From Alistipes sp. (lineage in GTDB: Bacteria; Bacteroidota; Bacteroidia; Bacteroidales; Rikenellaceae), in the NCBI GenBank assembly GCA_017629145.1, contig JAGBXR010000036.1, positions 124,001-188,000 of the forward strand: a stretch of 64,000 bases of DNA, given 5' to 3'. The translations under genes and the position numbers were made by a program. The notes under the pieces were generated by a model. The model worked only from the letters and a program-made list of their open reading frames with translations, was not told the DNA's origin and did no database searches. Position 1 is the stretch's first letter. Each line of letters opens with the position of its first letter. This document shows, in pieces, positions 15,555 through 23,686 of this stretch.

Positions 15555-15983
15555 TTATTCCAACTTAGCGCGTTTCATAACCACTTCGCCAACGCTTATA
15601 ACTGCGCTTCCTGTATATCCCCAATCGTCGGGAGAGCTATCCCACCCTGTCATCTTCGACTTGATGTTTAGCGTGACACTTTCAAAACATCCGCCATTAT
15701 ATTCGCCATCAATATCCTCGAATACCACATCTCCCGATATGTATGGCGATGTGTGTACAAAGCCGCTAATCTCGCCTAGATAGTCGCTATATCCCGAGCG
15801 ACCATTGAACTCCTTCTCTACGAGGTATGAGTGTATACCCTGTATAGGCTCTCCTGCCTCATCTACAACTTTAGCACAAAAGTAGATTACATAGTATGGG
15901 CTGTTTTTGAACTCATTCTTGCCCTCGCAACTCGTAAGGCCCAATCCGAGCACTACGAGCATAAAGTAGATAAACCCTCTCAT
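15555..15983 (-). CDS. Small lipoprotein of the radical SAM system (paralogue A)
   Basis: The protein has 142 aa and is the first gene of the operon. The lipobox is LTSC (Cys19). The mature protein shows KVVDEAGEPIQGIHS, SGYSDYLGEISGF, VVFEDIDGEYNGG and VGEVVMKRAK, each matching paralogue B in order. Unlike B it has two further cysteines (one in VIYFCAK, one in GGCFES) and lacks the YGVP motif and the acidic tail. It probably sits in the outer membrane. It has its own promoter at 16015-16022 and is followed after 38 bp by paralogue B. Confidence 0.85.
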   Translation of the reverse strand: MRGFIYFMLVVLGLGLTSCEGKNEFKNSPYYVIYFCAKVVDEAGEPIQGIHSYLVEKEFNGRSGYSDYLGEISGFVHTSPYISGDVVFEDIDGEYNGGCFESVTLNIKSKMTGWDSSPDDWGYTGSAVISVGEVVMKRAKLE

Positions 15984-16014
15984 TGCAACACTTTTTTTGA
16001 ACTTTTATATACTG

Positions 16015-16022
16015 CAAAGATA
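16015..16022 (-). promoter_or_regulatory. -7 box for the lipoprotein/radical SAM operon
   Basis: The minus-strand sequence is TATCTTTG, 31 bp upstream of the ATG at 15983. It should drive lipoprotein A, lipoprotein B, the mini-lipoprotein and the radical SAM gene. Confidence 0.75.
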
Positions 16023-16076
16023 CTACATTGCGTATGCTTGACCAAATTTTAAGCACTCAAATTTTTCAAAATCGAC

Positions 16077-16208
16077 TTTGTAACACAGTGATAATCAGCA
16101 CTTTGAAAACGCCTAAAAATAAAGTTTTTCAACTTCCTGAAAATCAGCGAGTTACAGCAATGTAATTTTAAGTAATCGAGAAGTTTTGTAATACATTGAT
16201 AATCAGCG
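16077..16208. repeat. Three copies of a TGTAA...TGATWWTCAG motif between divergent operons
   Basis: TTTGTAACACAGTGATAATC (16077 on) and TTTGTAATACATTGATAATC (16185 on) are direct repeats 108 bp apart, each followed by AGC. Between them, at 16137-16156, is an inverted third copy; its complement reads TGTAACTCGCTGATTTTCAG. They sit between the -7 boxes of the lipoprotein operon (-) and ispG (+) and may be protein-binding sites. Otherwise this 320-bp gap is AT-rich and holds no gene. Confidence 0.55.
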
Positions 16209-16268
16209 CAATATATTGGGGTGTATATAAATTCCTGCTTGCCGCGCTACAATTCCGAGAAAAAGGCG

Positions 16269-16276
16269 TAACTTTG
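16269..16276 (+). promoter_or_regulatory. -7 box for ispG-recO
   Basis: TAACTTTG, 27 bp before the ispG ATG. Confidence 0.75.
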
Positions 16277-16303
16277 TAAGTAATTAGTAAAAACTTTGTA
16301 GCA

Positions 16304-17788
16304 ATGGGTAACTTAAATCGTTTTTCGCGTCGTCGTGCTCACGAGGTACGCATCGGAAATGTAGTGGTTGGAGGTGATAATCCGATAGCCATTCAGTCTA
16401 TGACCAACACCCCGACAGCCGATGTCGAGCAGACGGTGGCGCAGACCGTGCGCATAGCATCTGCGGGTGCTCCTATCGTTCGTCTTACGGCGCAAGGTCG
16501 CAAGGAGGGCGAGGCACTTGCCGCAATTATGAATCGCCTGCGCGAGGAGCGTTGCCCAGCAGCTATCGTTGCCGACATACACTTCACCCCCGAGATAGCT
16601 ATGATTGCTGCCGAGGCGGTCGATAAGGTGCGTATCAACCCTGGTAACTTCCGCACTACGGGTGACGACCTTGAGCGTCTTATCGAGATATGTCGTCGTC
16701 GAGGTGTTGCACTGCGCATAGGCGTAAATCACGGCTCATTGGCGAAGCGCATCTTCGACGAGTGGGGCGATACTCCTGAGGGTATGGTTGCCTCGGCTAT
16801 GGAGTTTTTGCACCGCTGTCGTCGTGCCGACTTTCACAATGTTGTGGTGTCGATGAAGTCGAGCAACACGCAGGTTATGGTATATGCCTACCGCCTCCTT
16901 GTCGAGGCTATGGCTAAGGAGGGTATGACCTATCCGCTACACTTAGGCGTCACCGAGGCGGGTGACGGCATCGAAGGTCGCATCAAGAGTGCTGTGGGCA
17001 TAGGCGCGCTGCTTGCCGATGGCATAGGCGATACGCTGCGTGTGTCGCTCACGGAGGATCCCGAGAATGAGGTGCCCGTAGGCGAGGTCATAGCGCGCTA
17101 CTTCGAGCGTCGCGAGGGCGAGTTCGAGGTGTTACACCCCGAGCGTTACTCGCCAACGAAATATGCTCCGCGCACTATGGCAAAGCCCGTGATCCACAGC
17201 GAGGTAACGGAGGAGTACGTGGTTGTAGATGCTACGAGTGGCAACCCTACGGCCGAGTGGCGCGCTGCGATTCTCAACCGCGAGGATGAGCGCCCTGTGG
17301 TTATCCGCCGCCGCTACGACATCGCCGATAGGGAGCTTGTGGCGATATATGCTGCTGCCGATATGGGGGCGTTGCTCCTCGATGGTCTTGCCGATGGTGT
17401 GTGGGTCGATGCCCCAGCTCTTGGCGAGGCGGAGCTGAACGACATCGAGCTTATGATACTTCAGGCCTCACGTCGTCGCTTCTCGCGCACCGAGTATATC
17501 GCCTGTCCGAGCTGTGGCCGCACGCTCTACGACATACAGACCACCCTTGCTGAGATTAAGGCGCGCACGTCGCACCTCAAGGATCTCAAGATTGGCGTTA
17601 TGGGCTGCATAGTGAATGGCCCTGGCGAGATGGCCGATGCCGACTATGGCTATGTAGGCTCTTCGCCCGAGCATATCACCCTATACCGTGGCAGAGAGAT
17701 TGTCGAGCGCAATATTCACCAGAGCGAGGCTCTCGACCACCTTATCGACATCATTCGTCGTGACGGTCGCTGGCACGACCCCGAGTAG
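16304..17788 (+). CDS. ispG: 4-hydroxy-3-methylbut-2-enyl diphosphate synthase
   Basis: The protein has 494 aa. IspG (GcpE) reductively converts MEcPP to HMBPP in the MEP isoprenoid pathway using a [4Fe-4S] cluster. The N-terminal TIM barrel shows GGDNPIAIQSMTNT, VADIHFTP and KVRINPGN. The C-terminal reductase-like domain has the cluster cysteines C401 and C404 (CPSCGR) and C435 (GCIVNGPGE), and the Glu that is the fourth ligand. Classical two-domain IspG is about 370 aa, while Bacteroidetes, Chlamydia and plant forms carry a middle domain and reach about 600. This one is intermediate, with a region of about 100 extra residues (about 270-395) between the domains. recO starts 6 bp after the stop. 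Confidence 0.95.
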   Translation: MGNLNRFSRRRAHEVRIGNVVVGGDNPIAIQSMTNTPTADVEQTVAQTVRIASAGAPIVRLTAQGRKEGEALAAIMNRLREERCPAAIVADIHFTPEIAMIAAEAVDKVRINPGNFRTTGDDLERLIEICRRRGVALRIGVNHGSLAKRIFDEWGDTPEGMVASAMEFLHRCRRADFHNVVVSMKSSNTQVMVYAYRLLVEAMAKEGMTYPLHLGVTEAGDGIEGRIKSAVGIGALLADGIGDTLRVSLTEDPENEVPVGEVIARYFERREGEFEVLHPERYSPTKYAPRTMAKPVIHSEVTEEYVVVDATSGNPTAEWRAAILNREDERPVVIRRRYDIADRELVAIYAAADMGALLLDGLADGVWVDAPALGEAELNDIELMILQASRRRFSRTEYIACPSCGRTLYDIQTTLAEIKARTSHLKDLKIGVMGCIVNGPGEMADADYGYVGSSPEHITLYRGREIVERNIHQSEALDHLIDIIRRDGRWHDPE

Positions 17789-17793
17789 AGGCT

Positions 17794-18525
17794 ATGGCAG
17801 CGATGAAGAGTTATAAGGCACGAGGTGTTGTTCTCGGCACGCTGAAGTATGGCGAGAAGGGCATCATCGTGCATATGCTCACTGATACGCACGGTCGCCA
17901 AAGCTATATGCTTCAGGGCATAAAGCCCACAGCAAAGGGGTCGCGTATGGCACTACTTCAGCCTATGTTCGCTGTTGAGTTCGAGGGATTTAGCTCGACG
18001 AAGATGTCGATGCACCGTCTGCGCGACCTTGTGCCAGGTATGGTCTTGCAGAGTTCGCCTTTCGACGTGCGCAAGTCCACGATGTCGCTATTTATGGCCG
18101 AGGTGCTCTATCGTCTTGTCAAGGATAATGAACCGAGCGAGTCGCTCTTCGACTTCGTGTGGGCTTCGGTTGCGGCACTCGATGCCTTAGAGGAGGGTGT
18201 TGCGAATTTCCACCTATGGTTTCTCGCCAATTTGAGCCGTCCGCTTGGCTTCTCGCCTGATAATGAGTACAGGGATGGTGCGTGGCTCGATATACGCGAT
18301 GGCCACTATACTCACACGCCACTGCTGCCGAGCCTTGCGCTCGATGCCGAGAATGCGCGATTGTTGCACGATATGCTGGAGTGTGATGTCCGCTATCTGG
18401 GTGAGATTGGTCTTAACCGCACGCAACGCGTCGCCTTTCTCGAGGCTATGCTCAAGTATTACGCTTACCACCTCGAGGCTATCCGAGCGGTTGAGTCCAT
18501 CCGTATTCTCCAAGAGGTCTTTTAA
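17794..18525 (+). CDS. recO: DNA repair protein RecO
   Basis: The protein has 243 aa. RecO loads RecA onto SSB-coated DNA with RecR in the RecFOR pathway; recR lies elsewhere in the window. The N-terminal OB fold shows KARGVVLGTLKYGEKG and MLTDTHG. The C-terminal part is helical, and the zinc-finger cysteines seen in some RecO proteins are absent. The start at 17794 is 6 bp after ispG; an alternative ATG is three codons later. It is cotranscribed with ispG. The TAA stop is the first bases of family I copy 4. Confidence 0.9.
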   Translation: MAAMKSYKARGVVLGTLKYGEKGIIVHMLTDTHGRQSYMLQGIKPTAKGSRMALLQPMFAVEFEGFSSTKMSMHRLRDLVPGMVLQSSPFDVRKSTMSLFMAEVLYRLVKDNEPSESLFDFVWASVAALDALEEGVANFHLWFLANLSRPLGFSPDNEYRDGAWLDIRDGHYTHTPLLPSLALDAENARLLHDMLECDVRYLGEIGLNRTQRVAFLEAMLKYYAYHLEAIRAVESIRILQEVF

Positions 18526-18650
18526 TTTTCCGAGATAAGCAGCAATCTGCGACACTTCAGTCAACGCCACCAATGGGACGTACATCAAGTACTACCCATC
18601 GGTGGCTTTTTCGTGTCAGTGCCGCATCTAACTACTTCTATCGAAAAATT
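18524..18650 (+). repeat. Family I nested palindrome, copy 4 (subtype B)
   Basis: The left arm AATTTTCCGAGATAAGCAG begins in the recO stop. The right arm ends CTTCTATCGAAAAATT. The inner stem CGCCACCAATGGGA pairs with TACCCATCGGTGGC, apex TAC-ATCAA-GTA. It lies between convergent genes. Confidence 0.85.
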
Positions 18651-18840
18651 GGGGTGTGCAGGTGGGTAGGTGGTGAATTAGGGAAAATAGGGAGATTAGG
18701 GAAATTAAGGAAATTAGTGAGATTAAGGAAATTAATGAATATAGGGGTGTTAAGGAGCAGAGTGCGTTCCAAAGGCGCGCAAGCACTCCCTAAATTCTCT
18801 AAATTCCCTAAACTCCTTTAGCCCCCATCGTTCTCCTTAG
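18651..18840 (+). repeat. 9-bp array with one GCGCGCAAGC core (tail of copy 4)
   Basis: The G-rich leader is followed by a long run of purine 9-mers (types AGATTAGGG, AAATTAAGG, AAATTAGTG), one GGCGCGCAAGC core at about 18775 and a short pyrimidine arm (CCCTAAATT type). It reaches the 3' end of the minus-strand sulfatase gene, which has no separate terminator. Confidence 0.75.
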
Positions 18841-18849
18841 CCTCCCAAA

Positions 18850-20709
18850 CTAAAGCCTCTCTATCTTGTAGAATGTCGATTGCAGCAACGCTTTGCCATA
18901 GCGCAGGTGCTCCTGCTCCATACTACCCGTAGTCGATACGATGCTCCGAGCAGTGTCGCAGTCATATATCGTCGTGCCCTCGCTCGAGGCGATGCCGAAG
19001 CCATTATTAAATGTCCAGTATCCGAAGTGCGTCGCCTCCTCCGATGCTATATTGCGGCTGAAGGGGTAGGCATCGTGAGGTAGTGATAGCTGTGCGAGGA
19101 GTGTTGCTGCAAGGTCGGTCTGTGCCGCGAAGCTCTCTATGGTGCGTGGCTCGGCAACAGCACCGCCAAGCCACAGCATAGGTATATGGTGGCGCTCGGC
19201 ACTATAGTTGCTCACCGATGCTGGGTATGGATAGCCGTGGTCGGGGATGATGATTATCAGCGTATTAGCCCAATGCTCACTCTGCCGTAATCGCTCTACA
19301 AACTTGCCTATAACCTCATCGGTGAAGGCAAAGGCGTTGAGCAGCTTATCCTCCAAACGCGCGTATGGCACCTCGAAGGGCTCGTGGCTGCTCAGTGTGA
19401 GGATAGTCTCAAAGGTCGGAGCCGAGTTATCCATACGTGCGAGTATCGCCTCGGCAGCAGCCTCAAGTACAACATCGTCAGCATAGCCCCACTTCGAGCG
19501 GTGACCATCAAGCGATAATGAACTCTCGTCGATAACCTCTTGATATCCTGTAGCATAGAGATATGCGCGTGTATTCGTGAAGTTGGCATCACCACCATAG
19601 AAGAAGCGCGTAGCGTAGCCAGCCTCGGCGAGCGATGAGGCGATGCCTGCAAGGTGCGAGGCGCGCTTCGGGTACTTCATAATCGACATCTTGGGCTGTG
19701 CAGGGAAGCCACTCAATGTGGCCACTGTGCCACGGTCGGTGCGGAATGATGAGGCGTAGAGATTCTCGAACCATATGCCCTCCGAGCGCAGACGTTCGAG
19801 GTTGGGTGTGACGCTCTCGCCACCCACTTCCGTGTCGGTAATCATACGACCCATACCCTCGACAACGACGAGTACGACATTGGGGCGATCCGTATTTAAC
19901 CACTTGTCACTCAATGAGTCTGTGTCGCTCATAATCTCGCCCATCGTAGCCTCAGCCTCCTCCTCCGAGGTGAAATGATACTCATCGAAACGCTCCTCGC
20001 TGGTGAGCGAGTCGAGAAGCGAGAATAGCGGATTTACAGCCGCCTGATTGAGGAACATATTCGACGAGAAGTATGCCTTCGACACATTTGCCGTGGCTGT
20101 CGTAAGGCCTCCACGTATTGCAACGAAGAGCACCGCAGTGATAACGAGCATAACGCCCATTGAGAGGAATCTCGAGCCGAGCGATTGGCGGAGAATAGGC
20201 GCAAACCAGCGGAGTACAGCAAGCCTATATAGCCATAATCCGATGCAGAATGTAGCTGTGATGTATACAATAGCACCGATGACGTGCATAAACGACAGAC
20301 TCGCCATCATCTCGCTTGGTGTGTAGATGAATATCTGCGAGTCGATGCGGCTCTGCCACTCGCCAAACATTCCGATATCGGCACACTGAACAGCGGCCAT
20401 AAGGAGTGTAGCAATACAAAAATAGAGCATTACAATGTGTTGTAACACATTGATAATGCTCTTGTTATCTTGTAACCATATGGTCGCTATAGAGATGAGC
20501 AACGGCACTATGCACACATATCCCGCAACGCTCATATCGAGCTTTAGGCCGTGGAGCAACGCCAAACCAAAGTCCGCAAGGCTGCACTCCGCGCCCAACG
20601 CGCGGTTGTAGACCATAAAGACCACGCGGTTGAGTGTCGCGAGGAGCATTGTGGCAGCAAATGTTGCCACAACCAAGCCGACGTGTCTGGTCACACCTCT
20701 GCGTGTCAT
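18850..20709 (-). CDS. LtaS/sulfatase-family membrane phosphotransferase
   Basis: The protein has 619 aa. About five hydrophobic segments in the first ~215 residues form a membrane domain. The rest is an extracytoplasmic alkaline-phosphatase-fold domain. NVVLVVVEGMG gives the first metal Glu, SFRTDRGTVATL contains the likely nucleophile Thr, and IIIIPDHGYP plus ERHHIPMLWLGG give further metal ligands. The family transfers phosphoglycerol or phosphoethanolamine to polymers or lipids. In Bacteroidetes the acceptor is unknown. It is the third gene of hflX-upp-this, 15 bp after upp. A 39-bp palindrome is embedded in the membrane domain coding region at 20424-20462. Confidence 0.85.
   Translation of the reverse strand: MTRRGVTRHVGLVVATFAATMLLATLNRVVFMVYNRALGAECSLADFGLALLHGLKLDMSVAGYVCIVPLLISIATIWLQDNKSIINVLQHIVMLYFCIATLLMAAVQCADIGMFGEWQSRIDSQIFIYTPSEMMASLSFMHVIGAIVYITATFCIGLWLYRLAVLRWFAPILRQSLGSRFLSMGVMLVITAVLFVAIRGGLTTATANVSKAYFSSNMFLNQAAVNPLFSLLDSLTSEERFDEYHFTSEEEAEATMGEIMSDTDSLSDKWLNTDRPNVVLVVVEGMGRMITDTEVGGESVTPNLERLRSEGIWFENLYASSFRTDRGTVATLSGFPAQPKMSIMKYPKRASHLAGIASSLAEAGYATRFFYGGDANFTNTRAYLYATGYQEVIDESSLSLDGHRSKWGYADDVVLEAAAEAILARMDNSAPTFETILTLSSHEPFEVPYARLEDKLLNAFAFTDEVIGKFVERLRQSEHWANTLIIIIPDHGYPYPASVSNYSAERHHIPMLWLGGAVAEPRTIESFAAQTDLAATLLAQLSLPHDAYPFSRNIASEEATHFGYWTFNNGFGIASSEGTTIYDCDTARSIVSTTGSMEQEHLRYGKALLQSTFYKIERL
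20424..20462. repeat. Near-perfect 39-bp palindrome inside the LtaS-like gene
   Basis: AGAGCATTACAATGTG is matched by CACATTGATAATGCTCT around TTGTAA, with one unpaired base. Its right half contains TGTAACACATTGATAAT, the same motif as the intergenic repeats at 16077-16208. It encodes part of a membrane helix (NVLQHIVML). Confidence 0.6.
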
Positions 20710-20724
20710 AGCGTCGCCTGTTGG

Positions 20725-21378
20725 TTAAAGCTTCTCGCCGTATGCCAGGTCGCCAGCGTCGCCAATGCCTGGTACGAGATATGATTTCGATGTAAGCTCC
20801 TCATCTACAGCTGCGCACCATAAGGTGTACTTCTCGGGTGCGATGTGTCGCTTGACATAGTCGACACCCTCTTCCGAAGCAAATATTGCCGCAAAGTGGG
20901 TATGCTCGGGCTCGCCAGCGCGGCGCACCAATGCGTCGTATACCAGCATAAGTGATGTTCCGGTAGTGAGCATAGGGTCTACCAGTATGAGGGTCTTGCC
21001 GCTCAACGATGATGTTGCGATATACTCCACATCGACTATGAAGCTACCATCGGGGCGGCTCTTGCGATATGCCGACACGAAGCCATTCTCGGCATCGTCG
21101 AAGAAGTTAAGGAAGCCCTGATGGAAGGGTAGTCCTGCGCGGAGAATCGTAGCTACGACAATCTTGTCGTCGATGCACTCCACAGCTGCAATGCCGAGAG
21201 GTGTCTCGACCATACGCGTAGAGTAGCTCAACTTCTGCGAGATCTCGTAGGCCATAATCTCGCCTACGCGCTCCATATTTCGGCGAAAACGCATCGAATC
21301 GCGCTGCACCTCCTTATCGCGCATCTGGGCGATAAACTTGTTCAGTATAGAGTTCTTCTCGTTGAGTATGTGTATCAT
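20725..21378 (-). CDS. upp: Uracil phosphoribosyltransferase
   Basis: The protein has 217 aa. It converts uracil and PRPP to UMP in pyrimidine salvage. The PRPP-binding loop is VDPMLTTGTS. The segment ILRAGLPFHQGFLNFF and a C-terminal VPGIGDAGDLAYG, the uracil-binding end of the family, are present. It sits between hflX (21 bp upstream) and the LtaS-like gene (15 bp downstream), all on the minus strand, and is probably cotranscribed. The N-terminus is slightly divergent from Bacillus Upp but the catalytic parts are complete. Confidence 0.93.
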   Translation of the reverse strand: MIHILNEKNSILNKFIAQMRDKEVQRDSMRFRRNMERVGEIMAYEISQKLSYSTRMVETPLGIAAVECIDDKIVVATILRAGLPFHQGFLNFFDDAENGFVSAYRKSRPDGSFIVDVEYIATSSLSGKTLILVDPMLTTGTSLMLVYDALVRRAGEPEHTHFAAIFASEEGVDYVKRHIAPEKYTLWCAAVDEELTSKSYLVPGIGDAGDLAYGEKL

Positions 21379-21399
21379 AGCTACTTGGTTTTAAGGTTG

Positions 21400-22629
21400 T
21401 TAGTACAAGAAGTTGTTAAACGGATAACGTCCTGCGTGTATCTCGCGCACCATACCGTAGAGGTCGCTGCGAAGCTTGTCTACGCCCATCTTCTCGCGTG
21501 CCGATATGAAGATGCAAGGGGTGTTAGCCTTGGCTATCCAGCTCTTCTTAAGATCCTCAAGCGAGAGGTTTTCGCGGGTTACGGGCGTGAGGTCGTCCTC
21601 CTCCTTTGGTGTGTAGGTGTAGGCGTCGATCTTGTTGAATACAAGGAACGTAGGCTTGTCGCCAGCACCGATATCTGCAAGTGTCTGCTTAACTACGGCA
21701 ATCTGATCCTCGAAGTTGGGGTGCGAGATGTCGACAACGTGAAGCAAAAGGTCTGCCTCGCGCACCTCGTCGAGTGTCGATTTGAACGACTCGATAAGCT
21801 GCGTAGGGAGTTTACGGATGAAACCTACGGTGTCGGACATAAGGAACGGAAGGTTGTCGAAGACCACCTTGCGCACCGTAGTGTCGAGTGTTGCAAAGAG
21901 CTTGTTCTCGGCAAATACCTCGCTCTTCGAGATGAGGTTCATCAGCGTAGACTTACCCACGTTGGTATATCCCACCAATGCCACGCGCACCATCTGTCCG
22001 CGATTTGAGCGCTGTACGGCCATCTGGCGGTCGATCTTCTTGAGATCCTCCTTGAGCTTCGTGATGCGGTTGCGTACGATACGGCGGTCGGTCTCGATCT
22101 CGCGCTCACCAGCACCACCACGTGTACCTGTACCACCTCGCTGACGCTCAAGGTGTGTCCACATACCCGTAAGTCGTGGCAACATATACTCGTTGTGTGC
22201 AAGCTCAACCTGTGTCTTGGCGTATGCTGTTTGTGCGCGCGACATAAAGATGTCGAGAATCAGACGCGTACGGTCGATCACGCGGCAGGGCATAGCCTGC
22301 TCGATGTTGCGTGTCTGGGCTGGCGATAGCTCGTCATCGAAGATGGCTACATCGATCTCCTCCTCCTTGCACCACGCAGCAATCTCCTCGAGCTTACCTG
22401 GGCCGACATAGATTTTCGACAATGGCTGTGGCAGACGCTGTGTGAAGCGGCGCACGGTGCGTATGTCGGCGGTCTCGGCGAGAAACTCCAGCTCGTCGAG
22501 ATACTCGTGTGCTGTATCGGGATTTTGGCTGTCGCGAATTACGGCCACTAACACAGCGCGTGTCTCACGCTCCTCGACTGTGGGCTGCGGTTCCTGCTTG
22601 CGACGCACATTCTCTTTTTCCTCTTTCAT
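21400..22629 (-). CDS. hflX: Ribosome-associated GTPase HflX
   Basis: The protein has 409 aa. HflX splits stalled 70S ribosomes under stress. An N-terminal HflX domain (about 30-200) includes the segment YVGPGKLEEIAAW and a Gly-rich RGGTGTRGGAGE loop. A coiled-coil stretch precedes the G domain, with G1 GYTNVGKST, G3 DTVGF and G4 NKID. The short C-terminal domain ends FNNFLY. The first ~20 residues are charged and disordered. It heads the hflX-upp-LtaS-like set. A strong hairpin (22654-22700) lies in the 5' region. No -7 box was clear upstream. Confidence 0.95.
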   Translation of the reverse strand: MKEEKENVRRKQEPQPTVEERETRAVLVAVIRDSQNPDTAHEYLDELEFLAETADIRTVRRFTQRLPQPLSKIYVGPGKLEEIAAWCKEEEIDVAIFDDELSPAQTRNIEQAMPCRVIDRTRLILDIFMSRAQTAYAKTQVELAHNEYMLPRLTGMWTHLERQRGGTGTRGGAGEREIETDRRIVRNRITKLKEDLKKIDRQMAVQRSNRGQMVRVALVGYTNVGKSTLMNLISKSEVFAENKLFATLDTTVRKVVFDNLPFLMSDTVGFIRKLPTQLIESFKSTLDEVREADLLLHVVDISHPNFEDQIAVVKQTLADIGAGDKPTFLVFNKIDAYTYTPKEEDDLTPVTRENLSLEDLKKSWIAKANTPCIFISAREKMGVDKLRSDLYGMVREIHAGRYPFNNFLY

Positions 22630-22653
22630 CGAAATACTATTATTATATATATG

Positions 22654-22700
22654 GGAGCTGGCCTATGCGCTTATTGTTGTTGCGCCGGAGGCCCTGCTCC
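22654..22700 (-). other. Hairpin in the hflX 5' region
   Basis: GGAGC/GCTCC, GGCC/GGCC and GCGC/GCGC form three stacked stems with small internal loops. On the minus strand it lies 25 bp before the hflX ATG and downstream of the tonB terminator. It could be a leader structure or a relic of a palindromic repeat. Confidence 0.5.
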
Positions 22701-22724
22701 GTTGGCAGTTATCTCACTATTGAT

Positions 22725-22756
22725 AAAAAAGGGGTGCCACCCAAAGGCGGAACCCC
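22725..22756 (-). terminator. Intrinsic terminator of tonB
   Basis: On the minus strand GGGGTTCCGCC pairs with GGGTGGCACCCC and is followed by TTTTTT. It starts about 20 bp after the tonB stop. Confidence 0.85.
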
Positions 22757-22777
22757 CTAAATCTGCTTGTCAGCCTC

Positions 22778-23479
22778 TTAGTTCTGGATACGGAACGAGA
22801 TAGGCAATGTGTAGGTAACACGCACAGGCTTGTTACGCTGCTTACCTGGCTTCCAACCATTCTTGAGGTTGTTTGCCTTCTCCAATACTGTGAGGGCAGC
22901 CTCGGTGAGTGTACGGTCAGGCGACTGGAGAATAGTAATCTTTGACATCTTACCATCCTTCTCAACGACGAACGATACAACAACGTTACCCTGGATACCG
23001 TTCTCGAGGGCGATCTGTGGATACTTAACGTGCTCCATCACCCAGTTACGGAACTTCGAGAGGTCACCGCCCTGGAATGAAGGCATCACCTCGGCATTTA
23101 CGAAGATCTCCTCCTCCTCGATCTCCTCCTCCTTCTCCTCGATTACGATATCGAAGTCGTCGAAGTCGTCAGCATCATCAGTAAAGACGATGTTTGTCTC
23201 GATCTTCTGGTCGTTAGATACGATGTTGAGCACGTCGGTTACAACCTGGGCCTGAGCCTTCTGCTGCTCTGGTGGGGTCTCTGGCTGATCCTGACGAGTC
23301 TGGTCGATCTGCTCCATCTCGGTAGTCTCACGCTTTGGTGGCTTGTACTCGCCAGCCTCGGGCTTTGAATTGATAGAAAACGCAAGGCCTGTAATACCCA
23401 ATGCAATCACAAGGCCAACCAACAGGAAAAGCACCTTTTGTTTCTCAAGGTCTGCTTTTGGTGATTTCTTAATCTCCAT
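22778..23479 (-). CDS. tonB: TonB family energy transducer
   Basis: The protein has 233 aa. A cytoplasmic Lys-rich N-terminus leads into one membrane segment (about 16-36, FLLVGLVIALGITGLAF). A periplasmic Pro/Gln/Glu-rich spacer follows, with a strongly acidic stretch (about 100-125), and then the TonB C-terminal domain (about 140-233). The latter has PSFQGGD, YPQIALENGIQGNVVVSFVV and a final VRVTYTLPISFR strand. It couples the proton-motive force, with ExbB/ExbD, to TonB-dependent outer-membrane transporters. exbBD is not in the window. The gene is monocistronic, with a -7 box at 23594 and about 115 bp of leader. Confidence 0.92.
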   Translation of the reverse strand: MEIKKSPKADLEKQKVLFLLVGLVIALGITGLAFSINSKPEAGEYKPPKRETTEMEQIDQTRQDQPETPPEQQKAQAQVVTDVLNIVSNDQKIETNIVFTDDADDFDDFDIVIEEKEEEIEEEEIFVNAEVMPSFQGGDLSKFRNWVMEHVKYPQIALENGIQGNVVVSFVVEKDGKMSKITILQSPDRTLTEAALTVLEKANNLKNGWKPGKQRNKPVRVTYTLPISFRIQN

Positions 23480-23593
23480 TTATAGTTAATTTTTTAGTTT
23501 TTAATATCTTAGCCCAAAATTTCCGACGTTCGAGAGTTGCAAAACATCGGATTCAAGTCTATTGCGGCGACTATATACGCACACTAAACTATG

Positions 23594-23601
23594 CAAAGAT
23601 A
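23594..23601 (-). promoter_or_regulatory. -7 box for tonB
   Basis: Minus-strand TATCTTTG, 115 bp before the tonB ATG. Confidence 0.65.
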
Positions 23602-23655
23602 TATATAAAATTTCAAAAAATGTATCTTCACGCCGAAAAAATATTTATTTTTTAC

Positions 23656-23663
23656 TAATTTTG
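23656..23663 (+). promoter_or_regulatory. -7 box for rlmN and the glycosidase operon
   Basis: TAATTTTG matches TAnnTTTG. It overlaps a possible GTG start at 23663, so translation more likely begins at the ATG at 23687. Confidence 0.6.
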
Positions 23664-23686
23664 TGGGCGTAACAACTATTTGGAGT

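Noticed and set aside
18850..20709. True lipoteichoic acid synthase
   Set aside because: The fold and motifs fit the LtaS/sulfatase superfamily, but a Gram-negative Bacteroidales has no lipoteichoic acid, so the specific name is not supported.
23663..23686. GTG start extending rlmN by eight codons
   Set aside because: The GTG lies on the -7 box TAATTTTG, so it would not be in the transcript; the ATG at 23687 gives the usual N-terminus.
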